From Candidatus Schekmanbacteria bacterium (GTDB lineage Bacteria > CSSED10-310 > JACPHN01), in contig JACPHN010000150.1 in NCBI GenBank assembly GCA_016188575.1, positions 24,828-88,827 of the forward strand: 64,000 nucleotides of DNA, written 5' to 3'. The translations under genes and the position numbers were made by a program. Shown here in pieces: positions 35,646 to 44,889 of the stretch. The notes beneath the pieces were generated by a model that saw nothing but the letters and a program-made list of their open reading frames with translations, was not told the DNA's origin and made no database searches. Within the stretch, counting starts at the first letter, position 1. Each line of letters begins with the position of its first letter.

Positions 35646-36809
35646 GTGGATAGCCCCGGAGATGATGGAGAAGGGCGGGTTGGTGTAGCTCCCGTGAGAG
35701 TGCTCGTGGTGGAGGACAAGGAGCGCGACGTTGCGCAGGTTGTCGGCATGCTCAACGCGTACGGTTCTGCTCGCTTTGACGTGCGCTTTGCTACGACTGT
35801 AGGCGGCGCGAGCGCTGAGCTGGCCAAGCTGGACACTGACGTGGTGCTGCTGGACTTGTCGCTTCCCGACTGCTCGGGGCTAGAGACGGTACAGCGGGTG
35901 GCGGTGGCCGCGCCGGGCGTAGCAATCGTTGTGCTGACCGGTCTGGCCGACCTCGAGCGGGCCATGGAGGCGCTGCGGAGGGGCGCTCAGGATTATCTGA
36001 TCAAAAACCGGGCGGACAGTGACTTGCTCGGGCGCGCGATCTGCTACGCGATTGAACGGAAGCGCGTGGAGCAGGAGCGGAACGAAGCGCTGGAGCGGCT
36101 GCGAATGGCGAGCCGGCAGAAAGACGAGTTTCTGTCGACAGTATCCCATGATCTGCGCTCCCCGTGCACCAATATCTGCGTGGCGACCGATATTCTTCTG
36201 ACCGGAGTCGCTGGTGAGCTCAGTGAAGACCAGCGCAAGGTGGTTGAGCAGATCGATCGTAACGTTCGCCGCCAGGTGCGCCTGATCAGTGACCTCTTGG
36301 ATTTGTCGCGGATGGAGTCCGGGACCTTTAGCGTCTTGATGGGCACATTTGACCTTCGCCGCTGTCTCCGCCAACTCGTGGACGAGCTGGCGCACGTCGC
36401 CGGCTCTCGCGGCGTGACTCTGCACCTCAACTGCGCCGAGGACAGCGTGCCTGTCGTTGGCGACGAAGACCGCCTCGTGCAGGTGTTCACCAATCTGATG
36501 GAGAACGCGATTCGCTTTGCCGAGAAGGAAGTCTCCTGCACGCTTCAGCCATCAGGCGCCAGCGTGGTGGTGCACGTTGACGACGATGGTCCAGGGGTCC
36601 CTGCGGAGATCCGTGAGCGCGTATTCGAGCGGTTCTTCAAGGGCGAAAACCAGGCTTACCGGGCCGGAACGGGCCTCGGCTTGACCATCGTGCGTGGGAT
36701 TGTCTCCCACCACGGCGGAACCGTCGGGGCTGGAGATCGGCCGTGGGAGAGCGGAGACTCGGCTCCTCACGGGGCGCGCTTTTCGGTCGAGATCCCGATC
36801 CGCTCCTGA
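35646..36809 (+). CDS. Receiver-histidine kinase (N-terminal REC)
   Basis: A 387-residue cytoplasmic protein: receiver domain (16-130) with Asp70 in VVLLDLSLPDCSG, coiled linker, HisKA with His168 in FLSTVSHDLRSP, and HATPase with N-box FTNLMENAIRFAE, DDGPGV and GTGLGLTIV. REC-first kinases act in phosphorelays; another kinase must phosphorylate it. The start is GTG 35646; GTG 35694 is an alternative just before the receiver. The next gene is convergent. Confidence 0.9.
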   Translation: MDSPGDDGEGRVGVAPVRVLVVEDKERDVAQVVGMLNAYGSARFDVRFATTVGGASAELAKLDTDVVLLDLSLPDCSGLETVQRVAVAAPGVAIVVLTGLADLERAMEALRRGAQDYLIKNRADSDLLGRAICYAIERKRVEQERNEALERLRMASRQKDEFLSTVSHDLRSPCTNICVATDILLTGVAGELSEDQRKVVEQIDRNVRRQVRLISDLLDLSRMESGTFSVLMGTFDLRRCLRQLVDELAHVAGSRGVTLHLNCAEDSVPVVGDEDRLVQVFTNLMENAIRFAEKEVSCTLQPSGASVVVHVDDDGPGVPAEIRERVFERFFKGENQAYRAGTGLGLTIVRGIVSHHGGTVGAGDRPWESGDSAPHGARFSVEIPIRS

Positions 36810-36848
36810 CGGAGTGGCCGCGTCACGCTGGTCCGATGCCCGGGGGGC

Positions 36849-39824
36849 TCAGTCCTGCCATCGGGCGATGAAGATGTTGGTGTCGTGGCTGTCGGGCTGC
36901 GCTCGGTTCGAGCCCCAAACGAGCCATCTTCCGTCGGGGCTGAACACCGGGAAACCATCGAATCCTGCGGTGAAGGTAATGCGCTCCGGAAGTCCGCCTG
37001 ACTTTTCGAGGAGCCACAGGTCGAACTCCCGGGGTTCGGCTCCGAGGTTTGAGCTATAGATGATGTGACTGCCGTCGGGGTGAAAGTAGGGAGCGAAATT
37101 TGCCGCGGCGTTGTTTGTGAGCTGTTTCGTGTTTGTCCCGTCCGCGTTCATGAGGAACAGCTCGAGTGTCCCCGGGCGCACAAGACCGCGGGCAAGCAGC
37201 TCGCGATATTCGACCAAGGCTTCGCCCTGCGGCCGGCTTGCGCGCCACACGATCTGCGAGCAGTCGGGACTGAAAAACGCGCCACCGTCATAGCCGGGAG
37301 TATTCGTCAGCCGGCTGACGTCGCCGGCTTCGTTCATGGCGTACAGGTCCAGATCGCCGTCGCGGGTGGAGGTGAACACGAGCTTGCCGCCGCGGTGACA
37401 CCAGGTGGCCTCGGCATCGTAGCCTGGTGTCTCTGTGAGGCGTCGCGGCATAGCCCCGTCCGGCGAGACCTCGTACAGATCGAACGTGTCGTAGACGGCC
37501 CAAGCGTACCCTCGTGACTGGTCGGGTTTCGGGGGGCACTCGCTCCCGGCATGCTCGGTCGAGGCGTACACGATCCGGTCTGCCTCTGGCCAGTCGAAGT
37601 AGCCGCAGGTCGTGCGGCCGCGCCCGGTTGAGACCAACTTCGTCGCGCCGGTGGCGAGATCGAGGACGTACTGCTGATCGCAGTTGGCACTGGGAGGCGT
37701 TGCCTGGAAGATGAGCCGGCGGCCGTCCGGGGAGAAATAGGCTTCTGCGTTTTCCCCTCCAAAGGTCAGTTGGCGCACTTGTGAGAGGTGTGTTTCGGCG
37801 GAGTTGTCGTGAAATGGTTTGCCGGCGGACACGACAAACGAAGCACCGGGTCGGTTGTCGTAATGAGATTTCGGGAGTGCGTAGCGGGCCATTTCTTGCG
37901 GTGTTGGCCCTTTCGGTGCTGCGGTTGGGGCCGTCTTGTCCCTGGTTTCGGTGGTAACTTGATGAGGTCCGGTGGCTGGCGCGCCAGCGGGCGCGGTGCG
38001 GCTGCCGAGTGTCGCTCGCAGGGCGACGGCGGCACCTGCGCGCAGCACCGAAATGTCTATTGTTTCCCCGGGCTTGTGGTCACGCAGCACGAAGGTCATG
38101 TCGTATAGGTTTTGAACGCTCACACCGGCCATGGCGACAATGCGATCGTCTCTACGCAATCCGGCCAGTTCGGCGGGGCTTCCCGGGCGGACATCAGCCA
38201 GCAACACCCCACCCGTTTCCGCCCCCATTGACAGGTAGTTCGGAACGCTCCCGAGGTACGCGCCATAGCTGCGCTCATCTCCGGGCAGGGGTGGACTCGA
38301 TTGCGCCCTGGCGATGTGGGGAGTGACCTGACCGCGTGCCAGGAACATGATCAACGAGGCGGTTAGCTCGGCAATGCGGCCGGCTCCTTGCGCGTTGAGC
38401 AGGGCGACGTCGTCGTCCGGGGTATGATACTGCTCGTGAGCCCCCGTGAACAGGTGAACCACCGGAATATTCTTGGCGTAGAAGCTCATCTGATCCGATG
38501 GCCCATAGCCGTCGCCACTGCTTGAGAGCTCGAGACCGGTCGCCCGTGCCGCTGCTTTCAGCGCCTCTTTCCACTCGGGTGCGCTGTCGGCGCCGAGTGC
38601 CGCAAGGTGGTTGTCGCGGAGCCTGCCCACCATGTCGAGGTTGATCATTGCGACAGTCCTGTCGAGCGGCAAAGGGGGAGTGGCGACAAAGTGACCCGAG
38701 CCCGCCAGCCCGGTCTCCTCAGCGGAGAAGAGGACGACCTGGACCGTTCGGTGGTTGTCGGCGGATGCCAACATCTCCTTGACCGTGGCTGCCGCGAGCA
38801 GGGCCACGGCGGTTCCCGAGGCGTTGTCGTCTGCGCCGTTGTGTACCGCAACCGCGTTTGGCCGCAAGGAGCCGGCGCCTCCCATGCCGAGGTGATCGTA
38901 GTGGGCGCCAATCACGATAACCTCGCGGGCGAGGTCACCGCGTCCGGGAATCACGCCGGCAACATTCGCAGTGCTGGCATAGGTTGCCTGGAGCGCTACC
39001 CGTCCGGCGAGGCGCAGTCCTCTAACCGGGGATGGGCGCGGGGTGAGGTCGAAGTCGATCTGCTCCTGTATCGCTTTCAGGTCAATGCCGGCGTCGGCGA
39101 GCAGCCGCTTTGCCACCGAGGTCCGGAGCTGCACCACAGGGATGCCCGCTGGGCTTTCCGGTCCGTCGTTCTTGAGTGGCGGTAGGCGGTCGTCGCCTTC
39201 ATCTTGGAGAGGGCCGGTTACCAGGGCTACAGCGATTGCGCCGCGTTCGCGCGCGAGCATCGCCCGATAGCGGAGGTTTGACCACCGGCTTGCTTTGCGG
39301 CCGTCGAAGGGGGACGCCGGGTCGTCGTCTTGGGGCTCGTACCGCATCATCAGTGCAACCTTGCCGGTGAGATCGACCTCCGACAGCTCGTCGTAGCCAA
39401 TCTCAGGTGCAACGATGCCATACCCCAGAAACACGACGTCTCCGTCAAAGGCGGCGCTGCTTGAGAAGGCGAGCGGCGTCCAGTCGGTGGGCGCAAGCCC
39501 AGCGAGCTCGTTGCCTGCTGCAGGGGTCACGCCGACCTTGACCTGAAAGGGCTGCAGAAAGGAATCCCCGAAGGCCGGGGCAAAACCGTCCTGTCTGAGT
39601 CGAGCCGCGAGCCACTCTGTGGCCCAGTCCAGTCCGTGACTTCCGAGTCCACGTCCTTGTGCGTCGTCGGCGGCGAGGGCAGTGACGTATTCCTGGAAGC
39701 GGGCGACGAGGTCCGCTCGTTGGTGGTCGTCCGCCAGGGCCGAGGAGTGGGGCAGAATAATCCATGCGCATAGGAAAAAAGTGCGGATCAGCGGTTGGAT
39801 CGAGACTGTATGGTCTGCTTTCAT
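36849..39824 (-). CDS. Secreted M28 aminopeptidase fused to PDZ domain and TolB-like propeller
   Basis: A 991-residue protein with signal peptide (to about HSSALA). M28 zinc peptidase domain (about 40-500) with metal ligands in GAHYDHLG, NGADDNASG, SAEETGLAGSG, NLDMVG and QYHTPDDD, and a PA-like insert (GKVALMMRY). It is followed by a PDZ domain (about 535-620; GGVLLADVRPGSPAELAGL), a linker, then a WD40/TolB-like propeller (about 690-991) with YFSPDGRRLIFQ, VFTSTRDGDLDLYAMN, FFSPDCSQIVWRAS and IIYSSN. The combination suggests a peptidase that recognises peptides or envelope partners through PDZ and propeller. It is convergent with the REC-kinase. Confidence 0.88.
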   Translation of the reverse strand: MKADHTVSIQPLIRTFFLCAWIILPHSSALADDHQRADLVARFQEYVTALAADDAQGRGLGSHGLDWATEWLAARLRQDGFAPAFGDSFLQPFQVKVGVTPAAGNELAGLAPTDWTPLAFSSSAAFDGDVVFLGYGIVAPEIGYDELSEVDLTGKVALMMRYEPQDDDPASPFDGRKASRWSNLRYRAMLARERGAIAVALVTGPLQDEGDDRLPPLKNDGPESPAGIPVVQLRTSVAKRLLADAGIDLKAIQEQIDFDLTPRPSPVRGLRLAGRVALQATYASTANVAGVIPGRGDLAREVIVIGAHYDHLGMGGAGSLRPNAVAVHNGADDNASGTAVALLAAATVKEMLASADNHRTVQVVLFSAEETGLAGSGHFVATPPLPLDRTVAMINLDMVGRLRDNHLAALGADSAPEWKEALKAAARATGLELSSSGDGYGPSDQMSFYAKNIPVVHLFTGAHEQYHTPDDDVALLNAQGAGRIAELTASLIMFLARGQVTPHIARAQSSPPLPGDERSYGAYLGSVPNYLSMGAETGGVLLADVRPGSPAELAGLRRDDRIVAMAGVSVQNLYDMTFVLRDHKPGETIDISVLRAGAAVALRATLGSRTAPAGAPATGPHQVTTETRDKTAPTAAPKGPTPQEMARYALPKSHYDNRPGASFVVSAGKPFHDNSAETHLSQVRQLTFGGENAEAYFSPDGRRLIFQATPPSANCDQQYVLDLATGATKLVSTGRGRTTCGYFDWPEADRIVYASTEHAGSECPPKPDQSRGYAWAVYDTFDLYEVSPDGAMPRRLTETPGYDAEATWCHRGGKLVFTSTRDGDLDLYAMNEAGDVSRLTNTPGYDGGAFFSPDCSQIVWRASRPQGEALVEYRELLARGLVRPGTLELFLMNADGTNTKQLTNNAAANFAPYFHPDGSHIIYSSNLGAEPREFDLWLLEKSGGLPERITFTAGFDGFPVFSPDGRWLVWGSNRAQPDSHDTNIFIARWQD

Positions 39825-39881
39825 ACTTGATTACCTGGCGGTCGACGGGCCTGCTGGGAGAGGCTCTTGGCCCGGGTGGTC

Positions 39882-39910
39882 TTGGAGAAGGATCCAATTG
39901 GTGGTATAAG
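39882..39910 (+). promoter_or_regulatory. Probable promoter of the rsmG-parA-parB operon
   Basis: TTGGAG (39882-39887) and TATAAG (39905-39910) are 17 nt apart, upstream of rsmG and just before the parS site. The -10 element is good, the -35 weak. Confidence 0.5.
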
Positions 39911-39928
39911 CGCCGCGTGGTCGTTGGA

Positions 39929-39944
39929 CGTTCCACGTGAAACC
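39929..39944. promoter_or_regulatory. parS centromere site
   Basis: CGTTCCACGTGAAACC matches the widely conserved chromosomal parS sequence TGTTCCACGTGAAACA at 14 of 16 positions; all 14 central bases match. It lies in the leader of rsmG-parA-parB, where parS sites are often found. ParB loads here and spreads, using CTP, to build the partition complex. Binding in this position may also affect transcription of the operon. Confidence 0.9.
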
Positions 39945-39946
39945 TC

Positions 39947-40684
39947 TTGCACCCGGACATGATCCTAACCCCGTCGAGCTGGGAACGCGACCTCGAGAGG
40001 CACATCTCAGAGGCCGCTGCACGTTTGGATCTTCCCATGGTGGGCCAGATCCTCAAACACACCGTCGACTTTCTCGTGCTCCTCAAGCAGATCTCCACGG
40101 GCGCAAACCTCACTGCCGTAACCGCCCCTCGGGACTACGCCGACCGCCACTGGGCCGAGTCCATGCTTCTCTACAAGGTAACACAACATTGTTGCTGGTC
40201 CGCCGACCTGCTCGACCTCGGTTCGGGTGCCGGCGTCCCTGGCATCCCCCTGGCCATCTTCCTTGCACCAGCCCGCACTACCCTTGTAGAGCGATCGCGA
40301 AAGCGCGCCGCCTTCCTGCGCCTGGCGGTACGCTCGGCGCACCTTCCCACCAGCGTCGTGGTCCTCAATCTCGATCTCACCTTCTCCACAATAGCGCTCG
40401 CACCCAACCTCCTCGGCGCCTGTACGATCATGCTCGCCCGAGCCGTCGCTTCCCCCACCCGCCTCGTCCCTTTGGCAGAGCGGCTTCTTGCCCCCGGCGG
40501 CGCACTCGTTCTCTCCTACCCCACTCACGCCCCCACCACTCTTCCTGCCCTCCTCCGCTCGTGCCAGCCCCCGGCTCCGTTCCTCGCCCCCGCGATCCAC
40601 CGCACCGCGCTGCCGCTCTCGGGCGCGCCAAGGACCATCGTCGAGCTCCGCAAGATCGCCGCCGACATTCCCCCCCCTCCCTAA
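39947..40684 (+). CDS. rsmG: RsmG-like 16S rRNA 7-methylguanosine methyltransferase
   Basis: About 241-245 residues. RsmG motifs: NLTAVTAPRDYADRHWAES (LTA..D..E.H..DS type), SAM-binding LLDLGSGAGVPGIPLAI, VERSRKRAAFLR, and ARAVASPTRLVPLAERLLAPGG. It methylates G527 of 16S rRNA. The order rsmG-parA-parB is conserved in many bacteria near the origin. The start is TTG 39947 or ATG 39959; neither has a strong ribosome-binding site because parS occupies that spot. Confidence 0.85.
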   Translation: MHPDMILTPSSWERDLERHISEAAARLDLPMVGQILKHTVDFLVLLKQISTGANLTAVTAPRDYADRHWAESMLLYKVTQHCCWSADLLDLGSGAGVPGIPLAIFLAPARTTLVERSRKRAAFLRLAVRSAHLPTSVVVLNLDLTFSTIALAPNLLGACTIMLARAVASPTRLVPLAERLLAPGGALVLSYPTHAPTTLPALLRSCQPPAPFLAPAIHRTALPLSGAPRTIVELRKIAADIPPPP

Positions 40685-40696
40685 CTGTGGACCCCC

Positions 40697-41500
40697 ATGT
40701 CACGCGTAATCGCTATTGCCAATCAGAAGGGTGGCGTCGGCAAGACAACCACCGCCATCAACCTGGCCGCCAGCCTGGCTGCCGCCGAACGCAAAACGCT
40801 CCTTCTCGACCTGGATCCGCAGGCGAATGCCACCAGTGGGCTCGGCATCGATGCCAAGAAACTGCGACGATCCATATACGAGCTTCTCCTCGCCGACACC
40901 CCGATCCAGGAAGTCATTCTTCCCACCTCCTTGCCAAACCTCTCACTCGTTCCGGCAAACGCTGACATGCCCGCCGCCGACATCGCCATGCTTCCTCTTG
41001 CTGGCCGCGAGCTTCGCGTGCGCAACGCCATCCATCCCCTACGTGGCGCATACGATTACATCCTGCTTGACTGCCCACCCTCGCTCGGGCTAATCACCGT
41101 CAATGGCATCGCCGCCGCCGATTCCGTCCTCGTGCCACTGCAATGCGAATACTACGCCCTCGAAGGAATCTCTTCACTGCACACCACCATCGCCGCCATC
41201 CGCCAACGGCTCAATCCCGCACTTTTCCTGGAAGGCGTTCTGCTGACGATGCATGACCGGCGTACCAACCTCTCCCAGCAGGTCGAAACTGAAGCGCGCA
41301 AGCACTTCGGCGACCGCGTCTTCGCCACCGTTGTCCCAAGAAACGTCCGACTCTCTGAAGCTCCGAGTCACGGTCTCCCCATCCTCCTCTATGACATCGC
41401 ATCACCCGGCGCCCAAGCCTATCTCAATCTAGCCAAAGAGGTGATCAAAAATGAAACGACCAGCTCTCGGCCGAGGACTCGAAGCGCTGCTGCCGTCTGA
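40697..41500 (+). CDS. parA: Chromosome partition ATPase ParA (Soj)
   Basis: A 267-residue protein with the deviant Walker A KGGVGKTT, the [16 protein letters not shown] segment (Walker A') and [16 protein letters not shown] (Walker B). It is a DNA-binding ATPase that moves ParB-parS complexes. The length is typical of chromosomal Soj-type ParA without an N-terminal HTH. The last 50 nt overlap parB in another frame, giving a basic C-terminal tail [12 protein letters not shown]. Confidence 0.95.
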   Translation: MSRVIAIANQKGGVGKTTTAINLAASLAAAERKTLLLDLDPQANATSGLGIDAKKLRRSIYELLLADTPIQEVILPTSLPNLSLVPANADMPAADIAMLPLAGRELRVRNAIHPLRGAYDYILLDCPPSLGLITVNGIAAADSVLVPLQCEYYALEGISSLHTTIAAIRQRLNPALFLEGVLLTMHDRRTNLSQQVETEARKHFGDRVFATVVPRNVRLSEAPSHGLPILLYDIASPGAQAYLNLAKEVIKNETTSSRPRTRSAAAV

Positions 41501-42320
41501 ACCGGTAGCCGAATCCGGAGCTCGACTGGTCCGCCTGGATCGCATCGAGGTGAATCCCGACCAGCCCCGGAGCGGCAATGACGAGTCAGCGCTGCGCGAC
41601 CTTGCGGATTCCGTGCTCACCCATGGCGTTCTTCAGCCGATCGTCGTCACCCAGAACGGGCTCACCGACACCTTTACCATCATCGCCGGAGAACGCCGGT
41701 GGCGAGCCGCCAAACTCGCTGGACTCCACGAGATTCCCGTCGTCGTTCGCGAAGCTTCCACTCGTGATCGCCTCGAGCTCGCCCTCGTCGAAAACATCCA
41801 GCGCCAAGACCTCAACCCCATTGAGGAAGCGCGTGCCTTTCAGCGCCTTGCAGAGGAGTTCTCGCTGACACACCATGACATCGCTCGCCGCGTCGGCAAG
41901 GATCGAACCACGATTACCAATTCCATTCGCCTCCTGTCCACCTCGGCCACTATCCAACAGCTGCTCGCCGACGGCAAGCTATCCATGGGGCACGCGCGGG
42001 CTCTCGTCGGCCTTGACCCTGCAACCGCCGAGCGCATTGCCGCTGACGTTCTGTCAGAAAACCTCTCCGTAAGACAGACCGAGGAGCTCGCCGCCCGTGC
42101 TCGCTGCGCCCCTGAAGACCGCGTCGAGCCCGCCTCAGCTTCGCCCCCACCCGCCCCGACGCCTCTCGCAAACCTCGAGCGGGAGCTCCGAGAGACTCTC
42201 TCCACCCGAGTCCAACTCCGCGGCGGCGAAGACAAAGGCGCAATTACGATCTACTACCACAGCAGCGACGAGCTTGAACGCCTGCGAGAGCTCCTGATCG
42301 GCGCCCGGTCCCCCATATAG
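41451..42320 (+). CDS. parB: Chromosome partition protein ParB (Spo0J)
   Basis: A 289-residue protein. The N-terminal RGLEALLP motif contacts ParA; the CTP-binding region has [15 protein letters not shown] and [16 protein letters not shown]; the helix-turn-helix is around [24 protein letters not shown]; and a C-terminal dimerisation part follows. It binds the parS site 1.5 kb upstream. AGAGGTG precedes the ATG. The start lies within parA, suggesting coupled translation. Confidence 0.95.
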   Translation: MKRPALGRGLEALLPSEPVAESGARLVRLDRIEVNPDQPRSGNDESALRDLADSVLTHGVLQPIVVTQNGLTDTFTIIAGERRWRAAKLAGLHEIPVVVREASTRDRLELALVENIQRQDLNPIEEARAFQRLAEEFSLTHHDIARRVGKDRTTITNSIRLLSTSATIQQLLADGKLSMGHARALVGLDPATAERIAADVLSENLSVRQTEELAARARCAPEDRVEPASASPPPAPTPLANLERELRETLSTRVQLRGGEDKGAITIYYHSSDELERLRELLIGARSPI

Positions 42321-42375
42321 ACGCCGGCAATGCGGCCCACCATCCCCCATCACTCACCCAACGCGAGCACCAGGA

Positions 42376-42771
42376 ATGAGACGATTACTCCAGCCGGACC
42401 CTCCAAAAGGCGGCGGCATCTGCGCCTTTCTCGGGCCAGGAGCGATTTTCGACGGCGAGCTCCGCTTTCAAGGCACGGTGCGTATTGACGGTGCACTCAG
42501 GGGATCAGTCCGCTCGGAGGGTCATCTCGTCATCGGTGACGAAGGCACCGTGGATGCCGATATCGAGGTCGGCTCTATCAGCGTCAGCGGGAAGGTGAGC
42601 GGCACAATAACGGCGAAGGAGAAAATCGAGCTCCTCTCTCCGGCGCGCGTGTACGCCGACCTTGACACTCCCACGCTCTCCCTCGAACCCGGTGTGCTCT
42701 TTCAAGGCGCCTGCAAGATGTCTCATCACCCGTCAAGCACAGACAAGACCTCGCCCCCCTCGACGCCGTGA
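42376..42771 (+). CDS. Bactofilin
   Basis: A 131-residue protein with a central bactofilin beta-helix (about 18-105; GELRFQGTVRIDGALRGSVRSEG, shown in part by IDGALRGSV and VSGKVSGTITAKEKI) and short Pro/Ser-rich tails. Bactofilins polymerise into filaments without nucleotides. The gene follows parB by 55 nt; in Myxococcus bactofilins act with ParABS in positioning the chromosome ends, so a similar job is plausible here. Confidence 0.88.
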   Translation: MRRLLQPDPPKGGGICAFLGPGAIFDGELRFQGTVRIDGALRGSVRSEGHLVIGDEGTVDADIEVGSISVSGKVSGTITAKEKIELLSPARVYADLDTPTLSLEPGVLFQGACKMSHHPSSTDKTSPPSTP

Positions 42772-43015
42772 CCGCTCAACCCGTGCACCCGACCATGGCC
42801 TCAACCGCACCCGACTCTCAGCCATTGCACCATCCGCACCGCTCTTGGCGTGCCATGCCTACCACTCCCTGCCCTATACGCAGACAAGCTCTCCCTCCGT
42901 CTCACCGCCGCCGAGCCGCATTTATGCCCCTCAGCACTGCTATACCCCGGGCCCGATCATGCGGACTGACACGCCGGTGTACCTCCGCCTCCTCGCACAG
43001 AGCGGAGCATGAAGC
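42772..43015. other. Intergenic region before the exporter operon
   Basis: It contains an 83-codon open frame that lacks a ribosome-binding site and reads as low-complexity Pro/Arg/Ser sequence, so I do not call a gene. A possible -10-like CTATAC lies near 42875 and 42951, unproven. Confidence 0.4.
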
Positions 43016-44182
43016 ATGAACCGCCCTACTCGCCTCGCCGTAAAAATTGCCGCCGGACTGGCGCTCGCTGGCGCTGCCGTCCTCGTGGCCCGCGCCCTGC
43101 TCGCCCCCTCGGTGGTCTTGGTCGCGATCCAGCAAGTCGCACGGGGGCGCGTCGAGAGGACGGTGGCCAACACCCGCGCCGGCGCCGTTACGGCCTGCCA
43201 CCGATCCCGCCTGGCTCCCAACGGCGGCGGTCAGGTCGCCAAGCTCCCAGTTCGCGAAGGCGACCACGTCGAAGCCGGCCAGGTGCTGCTTGAGCTTTGG
43301 AATGAAGATCTCGCCGCCCAACTAACCCTCGCGATGCGGGAAGCCGAGGCCGCCGATGCCAACGCCCAGCAGGCTTGCCTCATGGCCGGCCTCGCGCGCC
43401 GGGATGCGTCGCGGCTAAACCAGCTCAACCGCTCCGGCATCCTCGCGGAAAGCAGTGCAGACCAGGCAACCTCCAATGCCGATGCCGGTTCCGCAGCCTG
43501 TACCGGGGCCAAGGCAACCGCCGCCGTCGCCAAGGCGCGGGTCGAGGTCGTCCGCACCGGACTTGAACGTACGGTCCTCCGCGCCCCGTTCGCCGGAACC
43601 GTTGCCAAGCTCTTTCCCGAGCTAGGCGAGTACGTCACGCCCTCTCCACCGGGCATCCCTACCGAGCCAGCTATCGACCTCGTGCAGCTCGACTGCATCT
43701 ACGTAACCGCCCCCCTCGACGAGGTCGACGCTCCCGCTCTACGCCCGGGCCAGGACGTTCGCATCACCCTGGACGCACTGCCGGGAAGGTCGTTCCCCGG
43801 GCGCCTTCGGCGCATCGCCTCGTACGTTGATGATCGCGAACGTCAAGCTCGCACCGTCGACGCCGAAGCTGAGTTTACCGACCCGCAATCCATCCAGGGC
43901 CTGCTTCCCGGCTACACCGCCGACATCGAAGTTATCCTCCAGGCCACCGACGACGCTGTACGCGTTCCCACCGACGCGGTGCGGGAGGGGAGCCGCGTGC
44001 TCGTCTACGGAGAGGGGCTCCCGCTCGAAGATCGCCGTTTTACGCCAGGATTGTCCAACTGGAGATTCACCGAGGTGCTGGACGGTCTCGAAGCCGGCGA
44101 ACGGATCGTCGTCTCGCTCGATCGCGAGGGAGTCATTCCGGGCGCTCTTGCCCACGCCGAACCACCGTCTCCGCAGCCGTGA
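43016..44182 (+). CDS. Periplasmic adaptor (HlyD/MacA-like) of an ABC exporter
   Basis: A 388-residue protein with an N-terminal membrane anchor (about 8-30), a lipoyl/barrel-sandwich half motif (GGGQVAKLPVREGDHVEAGQVLLELWN), a helical hairpin (about 100-185), the matching half (VLRAPFAGTVAKLFPELGEYV) and beta-barrel domains. It connects an inner-membrane transporter to an outer-membrane channel. Its stop overlaps the ABC ATPase start by 4 nt (GTGA). No TolC-like gene is in the window. Confidence 0.88.
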   Translation: MNRPTRLAVKIAAGLALAGAAVLVARALLAPSVVLVAIQQVARGRVERTVANTRAGAVTACHRSRLAPNGGGQVAKLPVREGDHVEAGQVLLELWNEDLAAQLTLAMREAEAADANAQQACLMAGLARRDASRLNQLNRSGILAESSADQATSNADAGSAACTGAKATAAVAKARVEVVRTGLERTVLRAPFAGTVAKLFPELGEYVTPSPPGIPTEPAIDLVQLDCIYVTAPLDEVDAPALRPGQDVRITLDALPGRSFPGRLRRIASYVDDRERQARTVDAEAEFTDPQSIQGLLPGYTADIEVILQATDDAVRVPTDAVREGSRVLVYGEGLPLEDRRFTPGLSNWRFTEVLDGLEAGERIVVSLDREGVIPGALAHAEPPSPQP

Positions 44183-44889
44183 CTGCACCCGCAATGATCG
44201 AGCTGCGCGGCGTGTCCCGCGTTTTCCGCGTCGCGGATCAGGACGTCTGGGCGCTGCGCTCGGTAAGCCTGCGCGTAGCCCCCGGAGAGTTCGTCGCCAT
44301 CATGGGGCCCTCCGGCTCCGGGAAATCCACGCTGCTCAACGTTCTCGGGCTGCTCGACCGCCCGTCCGCCGGCGTCTACGAGCTCGCAGGGAGCCCGGTG
44401 AGCGCCCTCTCCGATCGACAGCAGGCCGAAACCCGACGCGACAAGATCGGTTTCGTTTTTCAATTCTTTCACCTGGTGCCGCGGCTCACCGCCCAGCAAA
44501 ACGTCGAGCTCCCCATGGTGCTGGCAGGAGTCTCCCCAGCCGAGCGCCGCCAGCGCGCCAGCGACTTGCTCACGTCTTTCGGTCTGGCGGACCGACTGCA
44601 TCACCGCCCGGAGCAGCTCTCGGGAGGACAACGGCAGCGGGTAGCGATTGCGCGAGCCATGATCCTTGAGCCCGCCCTCATCCTCGCAGACGAGCCCACC
44701 GGCAACCTCGACCGCAACTCCGGCAAAGAAATCCTGGCGGTCCTCGCCGAGGTCAACGCCGCAGGAAAGACGCTGCTCATCGTTACCCACGACCCGGAGA
44801 TTGGCGGCCGAGCCAGCCGGCAGATCCGCATTGTCGACGGCAACATCGCTGCAGACACCGGACACGAGGCGGGCGATGCACGCACGTGA
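44179..44889 (+). CDS. ABC transporter ATPase, MacB/LolD type
   Basis: A 236-residue nucleotide-binding protein: Walker A MGPSGSGKSTLLN, Q-loop FVFQFFHLVPRLTA, signature LSGGQRQRVAIARA, Walker B LILADEPTGNLD, H-loop IVTHDPE. This subfamily powers mechanotransmission transporters that export lipoproteins, antibiotics or peptides. The start is GTG 44179. It overlaps the next permease gene by 14 nt. Confidence 0.94.
   Translation: MTAPAMIELRGVSRVFRVADQDVWALRSVSLRVAPGEFVAIMGPSGSGKSTLLNVLGLLDRPSAGVYELAGSPVSALSDRQQAETRRDKIGFVFQFFHLVPRLTAQQNVELPMVLAGVSPAERRQRASDLLTSFGLADRLHHRPEQLSGGQRQRVAIARAMILEPALILADEPTGNLDRNSGKEILAVLAEVNAAGKTLLIVTHDPEIGGRASRQIRIVDGNIAADTGHEAGDART

Noticed and set aside
42768-43019. 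83-codon open frame after the bactofilin
   Set aside because: No ribosome-binding site; Pro/Arg/Ser-rich composition is typical of random high-GC frames.
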